DNA from: Methylobacterium durans
GTDB lineage: Bacteria; Pseudomonadota; Alphaproteobacteria; Rhizobiales; Beijerinckiaceae
Reading direction: 5' to 3'
Length of the DNA: 64,000 bases
NCBI RefSeq assembly: GCF_003173715.1
Contig: NZ_CP029550.1
Span: forward strand, 3,696,001-3,760,000
A program made the translations under genes and the position numbers. This document shows positions 16,810-25,643 of the stretch, piece by piece (positions within the stretch are counted from its first letter, which is position 1; each line of letters starts with the position of its first letter). A model generated the notes under the pieces. It saw only the letters and a list, made by a program, of their open reading frames with translations. It was not told the origin of the DNA and searched no databases.

Positions 16810-17976
16810 TCAGATCACGATCTGCTCGAGCGGTGGGAAGCCGTTGAAGGCCACCGCAGCGTAGGTCGTGGTGTAGGCGCCCGCTCCCTCGATCAGGACC
16901 TTCTCGCCAATCGAGAGGGAGACCGGGAGTGGGTAGTGCACCTTCTCGTAGAGGACGTCGGCGGAGTCGCAGGTCGGACCGGCGAGGACGCAGGGCGCCA
17001 TCCGGTCCTCGTCGTGATCGGTCCGGATCGCGTAGCGGATCGACTCGTCCATCGTCTCGGCGAGACCGCCGAACTTGCCGATGTCGAGGTAGACCCAGCG
17101 CACTTCGTCCTCGGCATCGGACTTCTTCGAGACGAGCACGACCTCGGCCTCGATGATGCCGGCATTGCCGACCATTCCGCGGCCCGGCTCGATGATGGTC
17201 TCGGGGATCTGGTTGCCGAAGTGCTTGGTGAGCGCCCGGAAGATCGCGTCGCCGTAGGATTCCACGCCCGGCACCTGCTTAAGGTACTTGGTGGGGAAGC
17301 CGCCGCCGAGGTTGACCATCGAGAGGCCGATGCCCCGCAGTGCGCATTCGCGGAAGATCATGGAGGCGGAGGCAAGCGCTCCGTCCCAAGCTTCCGTGTT
17401 CGCCTGCTGCGATCCCACATGGAACGACACGCCGTAGGCGTGGAGCCCCTGCCGGTGGGCGTGCTCCAGCACGCCGACCGCCATCTCCGGCACGCAGCCG
17501 AACTTGCGCGAGAGCGGCCACTCGGCGCCCGCGCCGTCGCAGAGGATGCGGCAGAACACCTTCACGTCGCCGAGCTCGATATCCGACGCCTCGGCTGCGC
17601 GAACGATCTTCCCGACCTCGGCCTCGCAATCGACGGCGAAGAGGCGCACGCCGAGCTTGAGGGCGCGGCCGATGCAGCGCTCCTTCTTGATGGTGTTGCC
17701 GAAGGAGATGCGATCCGCGGTGGCGCCGGCAGCGAGCGCCATCTCGATCTCGACAACCGAGGCCGTATCGAAGCAGGAGCCCATCTCGGCGAGGAGCCGC
17801 AGCACCTCCGGCGCCGGGTTCGCCTTTACCGCGTAGAAGACGCGGGTGTCGGGTAGCGCGCGGGCGAACGCGGTGTAGTTCTCGCGCACGACGTCGAGGT
17901 CGAGGACCATCACGGGTCCCTCGTCGCGGCCGAGGTCGCGGCGTGCGCGCAGGAAGTCGCGGATGCGATCGGTCAT
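16810..17976 (-). CDS. PLP-dependent ornithine/lysine decarboxylase-family enzyme (fold type III)
   Basis: 388 residues, start ATG 17976. This is an alanine-racemase-fold amino acid decarboxylase. Visible hallmarks are VFYAVKANPAPEVLRLL (the PLP lysine in AVKAN, about residue 54), GCVPEMAVGVLEHAHRQGL, YGVSFHVGSQ (substrate and phosphate region), NLGGGFPTKY, EPGRGMVGNAG (phosphate loop) and CAGPTCDSADV-type sequence, seen here as VLAGPTCDSADV, whose cysteine is catalytic in eukaryotic-type ornithine decarboxylases. It probably makes putrescine (or cadaverine) for polyamine synthesis. The ~480-base structured leader ahead of it suggests post-transcriptional control. Substrate specificity cannot be read from the sequence. 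Confidence 0.9.
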   Translation of the reverse strand: MTDRIRDFLRARRDLGRDEGPVMVLDLDVVRENYTAFARALPDTRVFYAVKANPAPEVLRLLAEMGSCFDTASVVEIEMALAAGATADRISFGNTIKKERCIGRALKLGVRLFAVDCEAEVGKIVRAAEASDIELGDVKVFCRILCDGAGAEWPLSRKFGCVPEMAVGVLEHAHRQGLHAYGVSFHVGSQQANTEAWDGALASASMIFRECALRGIGLSMVNLGGGFPTKYLKQVPGVESYGDAIFRALTKHFGNQIPETIIEPGRGMVGNAGIIEAEVVLVSKKSDAEDEVRWVYLDIGKFGGLAETMDESIRYAIRTDHDEDRMAPCVLAGPTCDSADVLYEKVHYPLPVSLSIGEKVLIEGAGAYTTTYAAVAFNGFPPLEQIVI

Positions 17977-18457
17977 GGACGTCCCCACCACAGGTTCGCA
18001 GGCGCCCTCACGCGGGGCGCGATGTCGAATGTCTGGCGGCCGATAACGACCGCCGGCGTCAGGGGGCGATGCGTCGCGCGGGCTCGCGTGCTTTGGAGAC
18101 ACGCAATACCGAGCGGGCGCAGAGCACCCGGAAGCTGCCGTGGATTGGAAGGGGAGACCCCAACCGCACGCCGGGCAAAGAGAAACAAGCCTCTTCGGTG
18201 CCGGCCTTTGGAGGGCCGACGAGACCAAAAAAGCCCGTTCGTCGTTGCTTTAAGCTGCGTCCCCCGTGGAGAGCGGGGTTCGCCGGTTTCGCCTCCGGCT
18301 GCCGGTTGTTGTCGGGGTCCGGTGTTGCCACCTGGATGCCGGCCGGAGGGAATCCACCCTTTCGACCATCGATCCTTTAAGACCCCTGGCGGCTGTCCGG
18401 CAGTTGACCGGATGCCCACCAACCGACACGCGGCCACAGGCACGTGCGAAATTGGGC
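17977..18457 (-). promoter_or_regulatory. Long structured 5' leader of the decarboxylase gene (speF-type leader candidate)
   Basis: About 480 bases lie between the predicted transcript start and the decarboxylase ATG, with no convincing protein gene. In the reverse-strand RNA several stems are visible: GGTG-GCAA-CACC with a GNRA tetraloop (18320-18331), CCCCG-N7-CGGGG around 18260-18280, GGCC-CTCCAAA-GGCC (18200-18217), and CCGG-N8-CCGG around 18285-18305. Alphaproteobacterial ornithine decarboxylase genes often carry the conserved speF leader RNA (established). I infer, but have not shown, that this is a member. A 90-codon GTG frame inside (18059-18331) is probably a by-product of the RNA. 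Confidence 0.5.
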
Positions 18458-18463
18458 AAGCGC

Positions 18464-18492
18464 GATATACGTGCGGCGGCCTCCCGTCACAA
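18464..18492 (-). promoter_or_regulatory. Sigma-70-type promoter candidate for the decarboxylase leader
   Basis: On the reverse strand TTGTGA (18492-18487) and TATATC (18469-18464) are separated by exactly 17 bases. The transcript would start near 18457, giving a leader of ~480 bases. Confidence 0.5.
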
Positions 18493-18672
18493 GGGAAAAA
18501 CGCGGCCGTAGGCCCGGAAATCCCCGCTCTTTCACGGATTTGTTGCAGAAACGCCGCGGCGTCCCACGCCCGGCCTTTTCAAGGGCCGGGGGAGGGGGCA
18601 TCTGACCTCCCGGAAGCACGGCCGCGCTAGGTTCGGCAGGGCTGCCGCATCCCATTCAACGCGACGAGGATC
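18493..18672. other. Upstream region of the glucan gene with a strong hairpin
   Basis: This 180-base stretch lies between the decarboxylase promoter and the next forward gene. It contains CCCGGCC-N8-GGCCGGG (18569-18590), followed by a purine-rich run. No U-tract follows on either strand, so it is not an obvious terminator. No ORF with a ribosome binding site is seen. Confidence 0.3.
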
Positions 18673-20241
18673 ATGACCGAGCTGAACCGCCGCGCCGTCG
18701 TCGCGGGCCTCGCGGCCGCCACTCTCGCCCCCGCCGCCGCGACCGCCGGCGCGGAGGGCCGGAATCCGAGAGCCTTCGGTTTCGAGGCCGTCGAGGCGCG
18801 CGCCCGCGAACTCGCGTCGGCTCCGTTCGACCTGCGCGAGCCGACCCTGCCGGCACAGCTCTCGAAGCTCGATTATGACGCCTGGCGCGACATCCGGTTC
18901 AGGCCGGACAAGGCGCTCCTCAACACACCCGGCAGCCCCTTCAGGCTGCAACTCTTCCACCTGGGCTTCCTGTTCAAGCGGCCCGTGACGGTGAACCTCG
19001 TTCGGCACGGCGTCTCGACACCGATCGCCTACCAACCGAGCCTGTATGATTTCGGCCGCACGAAGATCGACAAGCCGCTGCCGGTCGATCTCGGCTTCGC
19101 CGGCCTGCGCATCCACACGGATCTCAACAAGCCGAACGCCCTCGACGAGCTGATCGTCTTCCTCGGCGCCAGCTACTACCGCTTCCTGGGTCGCGATCAG
19201 CTCTACGGGCTCTCGGCGCGCGGCCTCGCGGTCGATGTGGAGGGCATCGATGGGCCCGAGGAATTTCCCTTCTTCCGGGAATTCTGGGTGGAAGCGGCCG
19301 AGGCGGATTCGGATCCGCTCGTCGTCTACGCGCTCCTCGACAGCCCCTCTGTGGCCGGGGCCTACAGGTTCATAGTGCGGCCCGGCGAGGAGACGAGCGT
19401 CTCGGTCCTCGCCGCCCTGCACCCGCGCCGGGAACTCGCGACGGTCGCCCTCGCACCGCTGACCTCGATGTATTTCATCGGCGAGAACGACCGTCAGGCC
19501 TCGGACGATTATCGGCCCGAACTCCACGATTCCGACGGGCTTCTGATGGCGGCCGGCACGGGCGAGTGGCTCTGGCGGCCCCTGGACAACCCGAAGCTGC
19601 GCCGGATCTCCAGCTTCGCGGACGCGAATCCAAGGGGTTTCGGCCTGATGCAGCGCGACCGCAGCTTCGAGAATTACCAGGATCTTGAGGCGAACTATCA
19701 CCGCCGTCCGGGCTACTTCGTCGAACCGGAAGGGTCGTGGGGCGAGGGCAGCGTGATGCTGATGGAGTTGCCGACCGACAACGAGACGGCGGACAACATC
19801 GTCGCCGGCTGGCGGCCAAAGGAGCCGATGCGCCCCGGCACGCCCCTTCGCATGGCCTATCGGATGCGCGCCATCGGCCGCGACGACCTCCACCGGAACG
19901 CCCGCGTCGCCAACACCTACGTGGTCGGCGCGGCGGCGAGCGGCGCGGCCCGGGTGGGCGACGCTGCTCCCGCGCTCACGCGCCGCTTCCTCGTCGACTT
20001 CACCGGGGGCGATCTCGCCTATCACCTGCCGGACCCGAGCGGGGTCGAGGTCGTTGCGACGACGTCGCGCGGGCGGGTAGTGGCGACCTCGCTCACCCCG
20101 AACCCGCACATCAAGGGCTTGCGTGCGGCGATCGATGTCAGCCTGGGATCCGACGGGGACGCCTCCGAGCTGAGGGCCTTTCTCAGAACGGGCGGCCGTG
20201 CGCTGACCGAGACCTGGACCTACGCCTGGGCGGCCGCGTGA
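18673..20241 (+). CDS. Periplasmic glucan biosynthesis protein, OpgG/OpgD (MdoG) family
   Basis: 522 residues. The start ATG 18673 has GACGAGGA upstream. The N-terminus has a twin-arginine type signal (NRRAVVAGLAAATLAPAAATA), which favours OpgD over the Sec-exported OpgG. Family features: FEAVEARARELASAPFDL, YDAWRDIRFRPDKALL, FQLFHLGF-like sequence (seen as LQLFHLGFLFKRPV), ASYYRFLGRDQLYGLSARGL, and STMYFIGEN-like TSMYFIGENDRQASDDYRPE. These proteins help make or modify osmoregulated periplasmic glucans. The next gene overlaps its stop by GTGA. Confidence 0.9.
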   Translation: MTELNRRAVVAGLAAATLAPAAATAGAEGRNPRAFGFEAVEARARELASAPFDLREPTLPAQLSKLDYDAWRDIRFRPDKALLNTPGSPFRLQLFHLGFLFKRPVTVNLVRHGVSTPIAYQPSLYDFGRTKIDKPLPVDLGFAGLRIHTDLNKPNALDELIVFLGASYYRFLGRDQLYGLSARGLAVDVEGIDGPEEFPFFREFWVEAAEADSDPLVVYALLDSPSVAGAYRFIVRPGEETSVSVLAALHPRRELATVALAPLTSMYFIGENDRQASDDYRPELHDSDGLLMAAGTGEWLWRPLDNPKLRRISSFADANPRGFGLMQRDRSFENYQDLEANYHRRPGYFVEPEGSWGEGSVMLMELPTDNETADNIVAGWRPKEPMRPGTPLRMAYRMRAIGRDDLHRNARVANTYVVGAAASGAARVGDAAPALTRRFLVDFTGGDLAYHLPDPSGVEVVATTSRGRVVATSLTPNPHIKGLRAAIDVSLGSDGDASELRAFLRTGGRALTETWTYAWAAA

Positions 20242-20738
20242 CCACGCTCGCGCCGAGCCGACCGCCCGCGATCCAGATCCGCGCGGCGACGCGCGACGAC
20301 CTCGACGCGCTCGTCGCACTCGAGGATGCCGCCTTCGCGAGCGATCGGGCGGAGCGGCGGGCGATCCGTCACGCCATCGGCTCGCCAAGCATGACGCTGC
20401 TGGTCGCCCTCGCGGAGGACGATTCGGGTGAGCTGGTTCTCGTGGGTGCTGCGACCCTGGAGCGGCGGAAGGGAAGCCGGCGGGCGCGCCTGTCCTCGAT
20501 CGCGGTGGCGCCGAGCCGCATCGGGCTCGGCCTCGGCGGCCGGCTCCTCGATGCCGCGGAGGAGGATGCCCGCGCCCATGATTGCACGCATCTGCGCCTC
20601 GAAGTGCGTGCCGACAACGCCGCGGGCATCCGGCTCTACGAGCGGCGCGGCTATCACCGCTTCGCGATCAAGCCGGGATATTACGAGGACGGCATGGAGG
20701 CCTGGCGCTACGAGAAGGCGCTGGCTGAGGCGGGCTGA
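20238..20738 (+). CDS. GNAT family acetyltransferase, RimI-like
   Basis: 166 residues beginning at GTG 20238 inside the stop of the glucan gene, so translation is probably coupled. GNAT landmarks: ATRDDLDALVALEDAAFASD at the N-terminus, RLSSIAVAPSRIGLGLGGRL (acetyl-CoA loop; the usual R/Q-G-x-G-x-G is R-I-G-L-G-L-G), then LRLEVRADNAAGIRLYERRG with YHRFAIKPGYYEDG as in RimI-type enzymes. It may acetylate protein N-termini or a small molecule; the substrate is unknown. An operon with the glucan gene is likely from the overlap. Confidence 0.85.
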   Translation: MTTLAPSRPPAIQIRAATRDDLDALVALEDAAFASDRAERRAIRHAIGSPSMTLLVALAEDDSGELVLVGAATLERRKGSRRARLSSIAVAPSRIGLGLGGRLLDAAEEDARAHDCTHLRLEVRADNAAGIRLYERRGYHRFAIKPGYYEDGMEAWRYEKALAEAG

Positions 20739-20840
20739 CCCTCCGCCGGCGTGATTCCTCGGTCGGTCCGGATCCCGGACGCTGCCGAGCAGCCCCGGGA
20801 TCACGGCGAGAATCGGAGGTCGCGACCCCGTCTTCGATCG

Positions 20841-21080
20841 TCAGTCGCACGATTCCTTGTGGACCGTCTTGCGGTCGCCGTACTCGTTCGTCTTCGAGAC
20901 GGTCTTCGAGGCGCAGCCGTCGCCGGTCTCTCGGGTCTCGACAGTCTTGCGCTCGGTCGACGGGCGGTCGACGACCACCGTGTCTGGAGCGTCGCGGCGG
21001 ATGACCGTGGTCTCGGCCGTCGCGGCCTGGGCGCCGAGAAGCGTCAGGAGCGTCGCGGCTGCGAGGAGCTGATTGCGCAT
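20841..21080 (-). CDS. Small secreted protein, hypothetical
   Basis: 79 residues, start ATG 21080 preceded by a near-perfect GGAGGAATTC site. A Sec signal peptide (NQLLAAATLLTLLGAQAATA) is followed by a ~58-residue mature part with charged Thr/Lys/Asp repeats (TTVIRRDAPDTVVVDRPS) and two cysteines (DGCASKTVSKTNEYGDRKTV, then KESCD) that could pair. It is probably periplasmic or secreted. I do not recognise a named family; it resembles the many short exported proteins of methylobacteria. Confidence 0.7.
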   Translation of the reverse strand: MRNQLLAAATLLTLLGAQAATAETTVIRRDAPDTVVVDRPSTERKTVETRETGDGCASKTVSKTNEYGDRKTVHKESCD

Positions 21081-21193
21081 GAATTCCTCCATGGAGTTGA
21101 AACTGCGCAAGCAACGACAACCCTAGCGGGACAGTTCCGGGCCTATCGCCCCGTCCGGAACATTGGCGCGAGCGGTGCATCCTGAGGGTGCGC

Positions 21194-21221
21194 GGAGGGG
21201 CCCTTTCCCGCGCCCCTCCGT
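21194..21221. repeat. Strong inverted repeat ahead of the flippase gene
   Basis: CGGAGGGG-N12-CCCCTCCG lies between two divergent genes. A weak TCATCTT follows on the forward strand. Since no gene ends here, it is more likely a leader or operator structure than a terminator. Confidence 0.35.
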
Positions 21222-21299
21222 CATCTTGGTGCCGGATTAGGGGAATCTTACGCGTCGCCGGATAAGGAATGCCGATGCGTCCCGTCGCTCCGCCGCGGG

Positions 21300-22775
21300 A
21301 TGTTCGTCCAGGGGGCCATGATGGCCGTGATCGCCGCCTTCGTTTTGAACGCCGGGCTGAACTTCATCCTCGGGCTCGTGATCGCGAAGCTCCTCGGACC
21401 GGCGGATTTCGGGCGCTTCGCGCTGGCGACGGCCGGAGCCATCGTCCTCAACACCGTTCTGTTCGAGTGGCTGCGGCTCTCCGCAACCCGCTTCTACTCG
21501 GCTCGCGTGCGTGCGAACGAGCCGTGGATCCGCCACGGTCTCGACCGCGCCTATGCCGCCCTCGGCCTCGTCCTGCTCGCCGCCGCGCTCCTTTGCGCCG
21601 GGTTCGGCGTCGAGGCGGGTCCCGAGAGCCGCGGCGCGCTCCTGGCTGGCACCGCGCTCGCGGCCCTCGGCATCGGCGTCTTCGATTATCACGCGGCCCT
21701 GGCGCGCGCCCGCTTCGACGGCGGCCTCTATTTCAGCCTCGTGGCCGTGAAGAACGCGGTCGCTTTCACCCTGATGGCGGCGACAGCCTGGTACCTGCCG
21801 CAGCCGGCCTACGTCCTCGTCGCCTTCGCGATCAGCCAATGTGCCACGGTCCTGCTGCTCCGAGGCCCGCTGCGCGACGCGGACGCGCCCGTGCACCGGG
21901 TGCGCCTGCATGAGACGTGGCGCCTGTTCATGGTTTACGGACTCCCCCTGATCGCGGCGAACGCGGCCTATCAGGCGATGCCCTTCTTCAACCGCGCGAC
22001 GATCGCCGCGCAGGCGGGCTTCGCCGAGGCCGGCTACTTCGCGCTCGCGGCGGACGTGACCCTGCGCAGCCTCAGCACCCTCGGCACCGCCCTCGACCTC
22101 CTGCTGTTCCAGCTCGCCGTACGCGCCGAGGAGCATCACGGCGTCGCCGAGGCCGAGCGACAGGTGGCCCGGAACGTCGCGACCGTCGTGGCGCTGCTGC
22201 TGCCCTGTGCCGTAGGCTTCTGGGCGGTGCTGCCGGCGCTGCAGGCGCTCGTCGTGCCGGAGGCCTATCGGGGGCCGTTCGCGACTTACGCGATGCTGCT
22301 GATCCCCGGCCTGTTCTGTCTCGCGATGATGAATTTCGCCCTCAATCCGGTGTTCCAGATCCGGCGCCGGACGATGCCCGTCATCGCGGCCGCCGTGCTG
22401 GGCCTTGCGGTGAACGGTGCCGGACTGCTGGTGCTGCCGGCCTATCTCGGGCCGACCGGGATCGCTGTGGCGCAGACGGCGGGTCTCGCGGCCGCCTTCG
22501 TCGCCCTCGCGCTTCGTGCCCTCACGGGACCGGACCGCCTGCGTCTGCCCTGGCGTGAGATCGCGTCCGCCGGTGTGGCATGCCTCGTCATGGGGCTGGC
22601 GCTCGCCCCCTTGCGAACCCTGCCTCCCGTGACCGCCCTCGCGCTCGGCGTTCCCCTGGGTGCGGCGCTCTACAGCGCCCTTGTCTGGTGCTTCGACATC
22701 GCGGGCCTGCGCAGCGTCGTCGAGGACCGCTTCCGGAAGCGACACCCGGCGCCCGCTGAATCCTCAACGGCTTGA
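21300..22775 (+). CDS. Polysaccharide/lipid-linked oligosaccharide flippase (Wzx/MATE-type membrane protein)
   Basis: 491-residue integral membrane protein with about 12-14 hydrophobic helices. The start (MMAVIAAFVLNAGLNFILGL, then VIAKLLGPADFGRFALATAG) matches polysaccharide biosynthesis export proteins, where LGP-x-x-FG is characteristic. It would move a lipid-linked sugar chain across the inner membrane for LPS, capsule or exopolysaccharide. The first in-frame start is ATG 21300; other upstream ATGs are out of frame. No glycosyltransferase cluster surrounds it, so its substrate is not apparent. glcE follows 71 bases downstream, probably by chance. Confidence 0.82.
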   Translation: MFVQGAMMAVIAAFVLNAGLNFILGLVIAKLLGPADFGRFALATAGAIVLNTVLFEWLRLSATRFYSARVRANEPWIRHGLDRAYAALGLVLLAAALLCAGFGVEAGPESRGALLAGTALAALGIGVFDYHAALARARFDGGLYFSLVAVKNAVAFTLMAATAWYLPQPAYVLVAFAISQCATVLLLRGPLRDADAPVHRVRLHETWRLFMVYGLPLIAANAAYQAMPFFNRATIAAQAGFAEAGYFALAADVTLRSLSTLGTALDLLLFQLAVRAEEHHGVAEAERQVARNVATVVALLLPCAVGFWAVLPALQALVVPEAYRGPFATYAMLLIPGLFCLAMMNFALNPVFQIRRRTMPVIAAAVLGLAVNGAGLLVLPAYLGPTGIAVAQTAGLAAAFVALALRALTGPDRLRLPWREIASAGVACLVMGLALAPLRTLPPVTALALGVPLGAALYSALVWCFDIAGLRSVVEDRFRKRHPAPAESSTA

Positions 22776-22846
22776 ATCCCGGGTGCAAACCCGCATGATC
22801 GCGCCTAAACGGGCCTGAAACGAGGACCCGGGTCGGGCAGGAAGCG

Positions 22847-24031
22847 ATGCGTTCATACGAGCCGCGAGGCGAGGACGAGGCGGCTGAGATCGTCCGGGAT
22901 GCGGCCGGCAGGGCCGAGCGCCTGCGGCTCATCGGCGGCGACACCAAGGCCGCGATCGGCCGGCCGCCGCACGACGAGGCCACGCTCTCCGCCCGCGGGC
23001 TCTCCGGCATCACGCTCTACGAGCCGGCCGAGATGGTCGTCGGCGCCCGCGCCGGAACACCCCTTGCCGAGGTGCGCGATCTACTCGCCGGGCGCGGCCA
23101 GATGCTGCCCTTCGAGCCCGTGGACCACCGCGCGCTTCTCGGCTCGTCCGGTGAGCCGACGATCGGGGCGGTGGCGGCGATCAACAATTCGGGACCCCGC
23201 CGCATCAATGCAGGCGCAGCCCGCGACAGCCTGATCGGCGTGCGGTTCGTCAACGGGCGCGGCGAGGTCATCAAGTCGGGCGGCCGAGTGATGAAGAACG
23301 TCACGGGGCTCGACCTCGTGAAGCTGATGGCCGGCTCCTGGGGCACGCTCGGATTTCTCACCGAAGTCATCTTCAAGGTCCTGCCCGTGCAGGAGCGCGT
23401 GCTCACCCTCGTCCTCGAGGGGCTCGATGACGCCCGTGCCGTCGAAGCCTTGTGCGCCGCTCTCGGCTCTCCATTCGAACTGACGGGGGCAGCGCATCTT
23501 CCGGCCGGCATCGCGGATGCGCGCGCGCTGACGCTGATGCGGATCGAGGGCTTCTCCGCCTCGCTCGACTATCGTGCGGGCGAGATCCGCCGCCTCCTCA
23601 AGCGCTTCGGGCCGGTGACCCTGGTCGAGGGCGAGGCCGCCGGCACGCTCTGGACGGCCGTGCGCGATGCAAGCTTCTTCGCCGGGTCCGGCGAGGCGGT
23701 CTGGCGCCTGTCGACGGCGCCGACGCACGGGCCCGCTGTCGCCGCGGCGGTCGGGCGGAATGTGTCCGCGCGCTGGTTCTACGATTGGGGCGGCGGCCTG
23801 ATCTGGGTCGCGACCGATGTCGGGGAGGATGCGGGCGCGAGCGCGATCCGGGCGGTGCTGAGGCCCATCGGCGGCCACGCCACCCTGCTGCGCGCGCCCG
23901 AGCCCGTCCGCGCCGTCGTGCCGGTCTTCGAGCCGATGGCGGAGCCGCTGATGCGGGTCAGCCAGGGCCTGAAGACGGCTCACGATCCCGCGGGCATCTT
24001 CAATCCGGGCCGGATGTACGCCGGGATCTGA
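22847..24031 (+). CDS. glcE: Glycolate oxidase FAD-binding subunit GlcE
   Basis: 394 residues. GlcE is the second flavin-domain subunit of the membrane-linked GlcDEF complex that oxidises glycolate to glyoxylate. The FAD_binding_4 fold is seen in LRLIGGDTKAAIGR, TLYEPAEMVVGARAGTPLAE, and GSSGEPTIGAVAAINNSGPR (GlcE has this shortened version), then GEVIKSGGRVMKNVTGLDLV and GSWGTLGFLTEVIFKVLPVQ. The C-terminus ends AHDPAGIFNPGRMYAGI. glcF follows after 120 bases. The usual first gene glcD is not upstream; a flippase gene lies there. Confidence 0.92.
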   Translation: MRSYEPRGEDEAAEIVRDAAGRAERLRLIGGDTKAAIGRPPHDEATLSARGLSGITLYEPAEMVVGARAGTPLAEVRDLLAGRGQMLPFEPVDHRALLGSSGEPTIGAVAAINNSGPRRINAGAARDSLIGVRFVNGRGEVIKSGGRVMKNVTGLDLVKLMAGSWGTLGFLTEVIFKVLPVQERVLTLVLEGLDDARAVEALCAALGSPFELTGAAHLPAGIADARALTLMRIEGFSASLDYRAGEIRRLLKRFGPVTLVEGEAAGTLWTAVRDASFFAGSGEAVWRLSTAPTHGPAVAAAVGRNVSARWFYDWGGGLIWVATDVGEDAGASAIRAVLRPIGGHATLLRAPEPVRAVVPVFEPMAEPLMRVSQGLKTAHDPAGIFNPGRMYAGI

Positions 24032-24151
24032 GCAGCGCGACATCGAGCACCATCGCGCCCGCCCGCAATGGTGTAATGATTCTCATTCGAGAGTGATGGG
24101 TCCGGTCCAGGCGGCGCACGAGACTCGCCGGACCGTGTCGAGGAAACGACC

Positions 24152-25501
24152 GTGCAGACGAATTTCAGCCTCGCGCAGCTCGCCGATCCCGCCATGGCGG
24201 CCTCGGAGAAGATCCTGCGCACCTGCGTCCATTGCGGCTTCTGCACCGCGACCTGCCCGACCTACCTGCTGCTCGGCGACGAGCTCGACAGCCCGCGCGG
24301 GCGCATCTACCTGATCAAGGACATGCTGGAAGGCGGCAAGCCTGCCACCGCCGAGGTGGTGAAGCACATCGACCGCTGCTTGTCCTGCTTGTCCTGCATG
24401 ACGACCTGCCCGTCCGGCGTGCATTACATGCACCTCGTCGATCATGCGCGGGCGCATATCGAAACGACCTACGCGCGGCCCGCCGAGGACCGCTGGTTGC
24501 GCGCGCTGCTCGCGGCGGTGCTTCCCTATCCAAACCGCTTCCGGCTCGCTCTTCTCGGCGCCAAGATCGGGCAACCCTTCCGCTCGGTGGTCGCGCGCCT
24601 GCCGGGGATCGGCAACCGCCTCGCCGCGATGCTCGATCTGGCACCGGGCGCGCTGCCCGGCCGCAACCCGACGGACCGCCCGGGCGTGTTCCCGCCGCCA
24701 GCCAACACCAACGCGCCGCGCGGCCGCGTCGCGCTGCTCAGGGGCTGTGCCCAGAGCGTGCTGCGGCCGGATTTCAATGAGGCGGCGATCCGCCTTCTGA
24801 ACCGCCACGGCGTCGAGGTAGTGCAACCGAAGGGCGAGGGCTGCTGCGGGGCGCTGACCCACCACATGGGCCGCGAGGATTCATCTCACGCCTTCGCCAA
24901 GCGCACCATCGACGCCTGGATCGCCGAGATCGACGGTCCGGGGCTCGACGCCATCGTCGTCACAGCCTCCGGTTGCGGCACGACGATCAAGGATTACGGC
25001 TTCATGTTCCGCAACGATCCGGCCTACGCGGAGAAGGCGGCCCGCGTCTCGGGTCTTGCCAAGGACGTGACGGAGTACGTTGCGAGCCTCGGCCTGATGG
25101 AGCCGGTGATCGAGACCGACCTCGTGGTCGCCTATCACTCCGCCTGCTCGATGCAGCACGGCCAGGGCATCCGGACGGAGCCGAAGAACCTTCTGAAGCG
25201 CGCGGGCTTCACGGTGAAGGACGTGCCCGAGGGCCACATCTGCTGCGGATCGGCCGGCACTTACAACATCCTGCAGCCGGAGATTGCAGAGCGGCTGCGC
25301 GCCCGCAAGGTCGCCAACATCGAGCGGATGCAGCCCGACCTCGTCGCCACCGGCAATATCGGTTGCGTGACGCAGATCGGGAAAGGCACCGCGCTGCCGA
25401 TCGTGCACACGGTGGAGTTGCTCGATTGGGCGACCGGCGGCCCGAAGCCGGAGGCTCTGTCGAACCTGCCGGAGCGCGTCGCCCCGATGGCGGCGGAGTA
25501 G
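24152..25501 (+). CDS. glcF: Glycolate oxidase iron-sulfur subunit GlcF
   Basis: 449 residues starting at GTG 24152 (QTNFSLAQLADPAMAASEKI). Two [4Fe-4S] ferredoxin motifs are complete: CVHCGFCTATCPTY (about residue 26) and CLSCLSCMTTCPSG (about residue 76). Two CCG domains follow (KGEGCCGALTHHMG and GHICCGSAGTYN), giving the heterodisulfide-reductase-type architecture of GlcF. It passes electrons from the flavin subunits to the quinone pool. In methylotrophs glycolate comes from phosphoglycolate; gph at 49.3 kb supplies that step. A copy of the dispersed repeat lies directly after the stop. Confidence 0.95.
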   Translation: MQTNFSLAQLADPAMAASEKILRTCVHCGFCTATCPTYLLLGDELDSPRGRIYLIKDMLEGGKPATAEVVKHIDRCLSCLSCMTTCPSGVHYMHLVDHARAHIETTYARPAEDRWLRALLAAVLPYPNRFRLALLGAKIGQPFRSVVARLPGIGNRLAAMLDLAPGALPGRNPTDRPGVFPPPANTNAPRGRVALLRGCAQSVLRPDFNEAAIRLLNRHGVEVVQPKGEGCCGALTHHMGREDSSHAFAKRTIDAWIAEIDGPGLDAIVVTASGCGTTIKDYGFMFRNDPAYAEKAARVSGLAKDVTEYVASLGLMEPVIETDLVVAYHSACSMQHGQGIRTEPKNLLKRAGFTVKDVPEGHICCGSAGTYNILQPEIAERLRARKVANIERMQPDLVATGNIGCVTQIGKGTALPIVHTVELLDWATGGPKPEALSNLPERVAPMAAE

Positions 25502-25506
25502 CGCCG

Positions 25507-25587
25507 CCTCCCCCTCTCGTCTGGGAGAGGTCGAGTCGGCGTCAGCCGACCGGGTGAGGGGTTCACCGTATCCGGAGAGGTCGCACC
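25507..25587 (+). repeat. Dispersed palindromic intergenic repeat, copy 1
   Basis: Starts with a CTCTCGTCTGGGAGAG stem and continues with the shared core GTCAGCCGACCGGGTGAGGG. It closes with the GGAGAGGTCGCACC block. The same elements recur at 31.0-31.1, 45.73-45.79 and 49.11-49.20 kb, always between genes. A further CCCGTTCCCGAACGGGAGAC palindrome follows at 25598-25617. Confidence 0.75.
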
Positions 25588-25643
25588 CCCAATCCTGTCC
25601 CGTTCCCGAACGGGAGACGGGAACCGCGCCGGCTCGCGCGGGC

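Noticed and set aside
18059..18331. 90-codon GTG frame inside the decarboxylase leader
   Set aside because: No ribosome binding site, no domain, and the sequence is dominated by RNA stems. Ribosome profiling would settle it.
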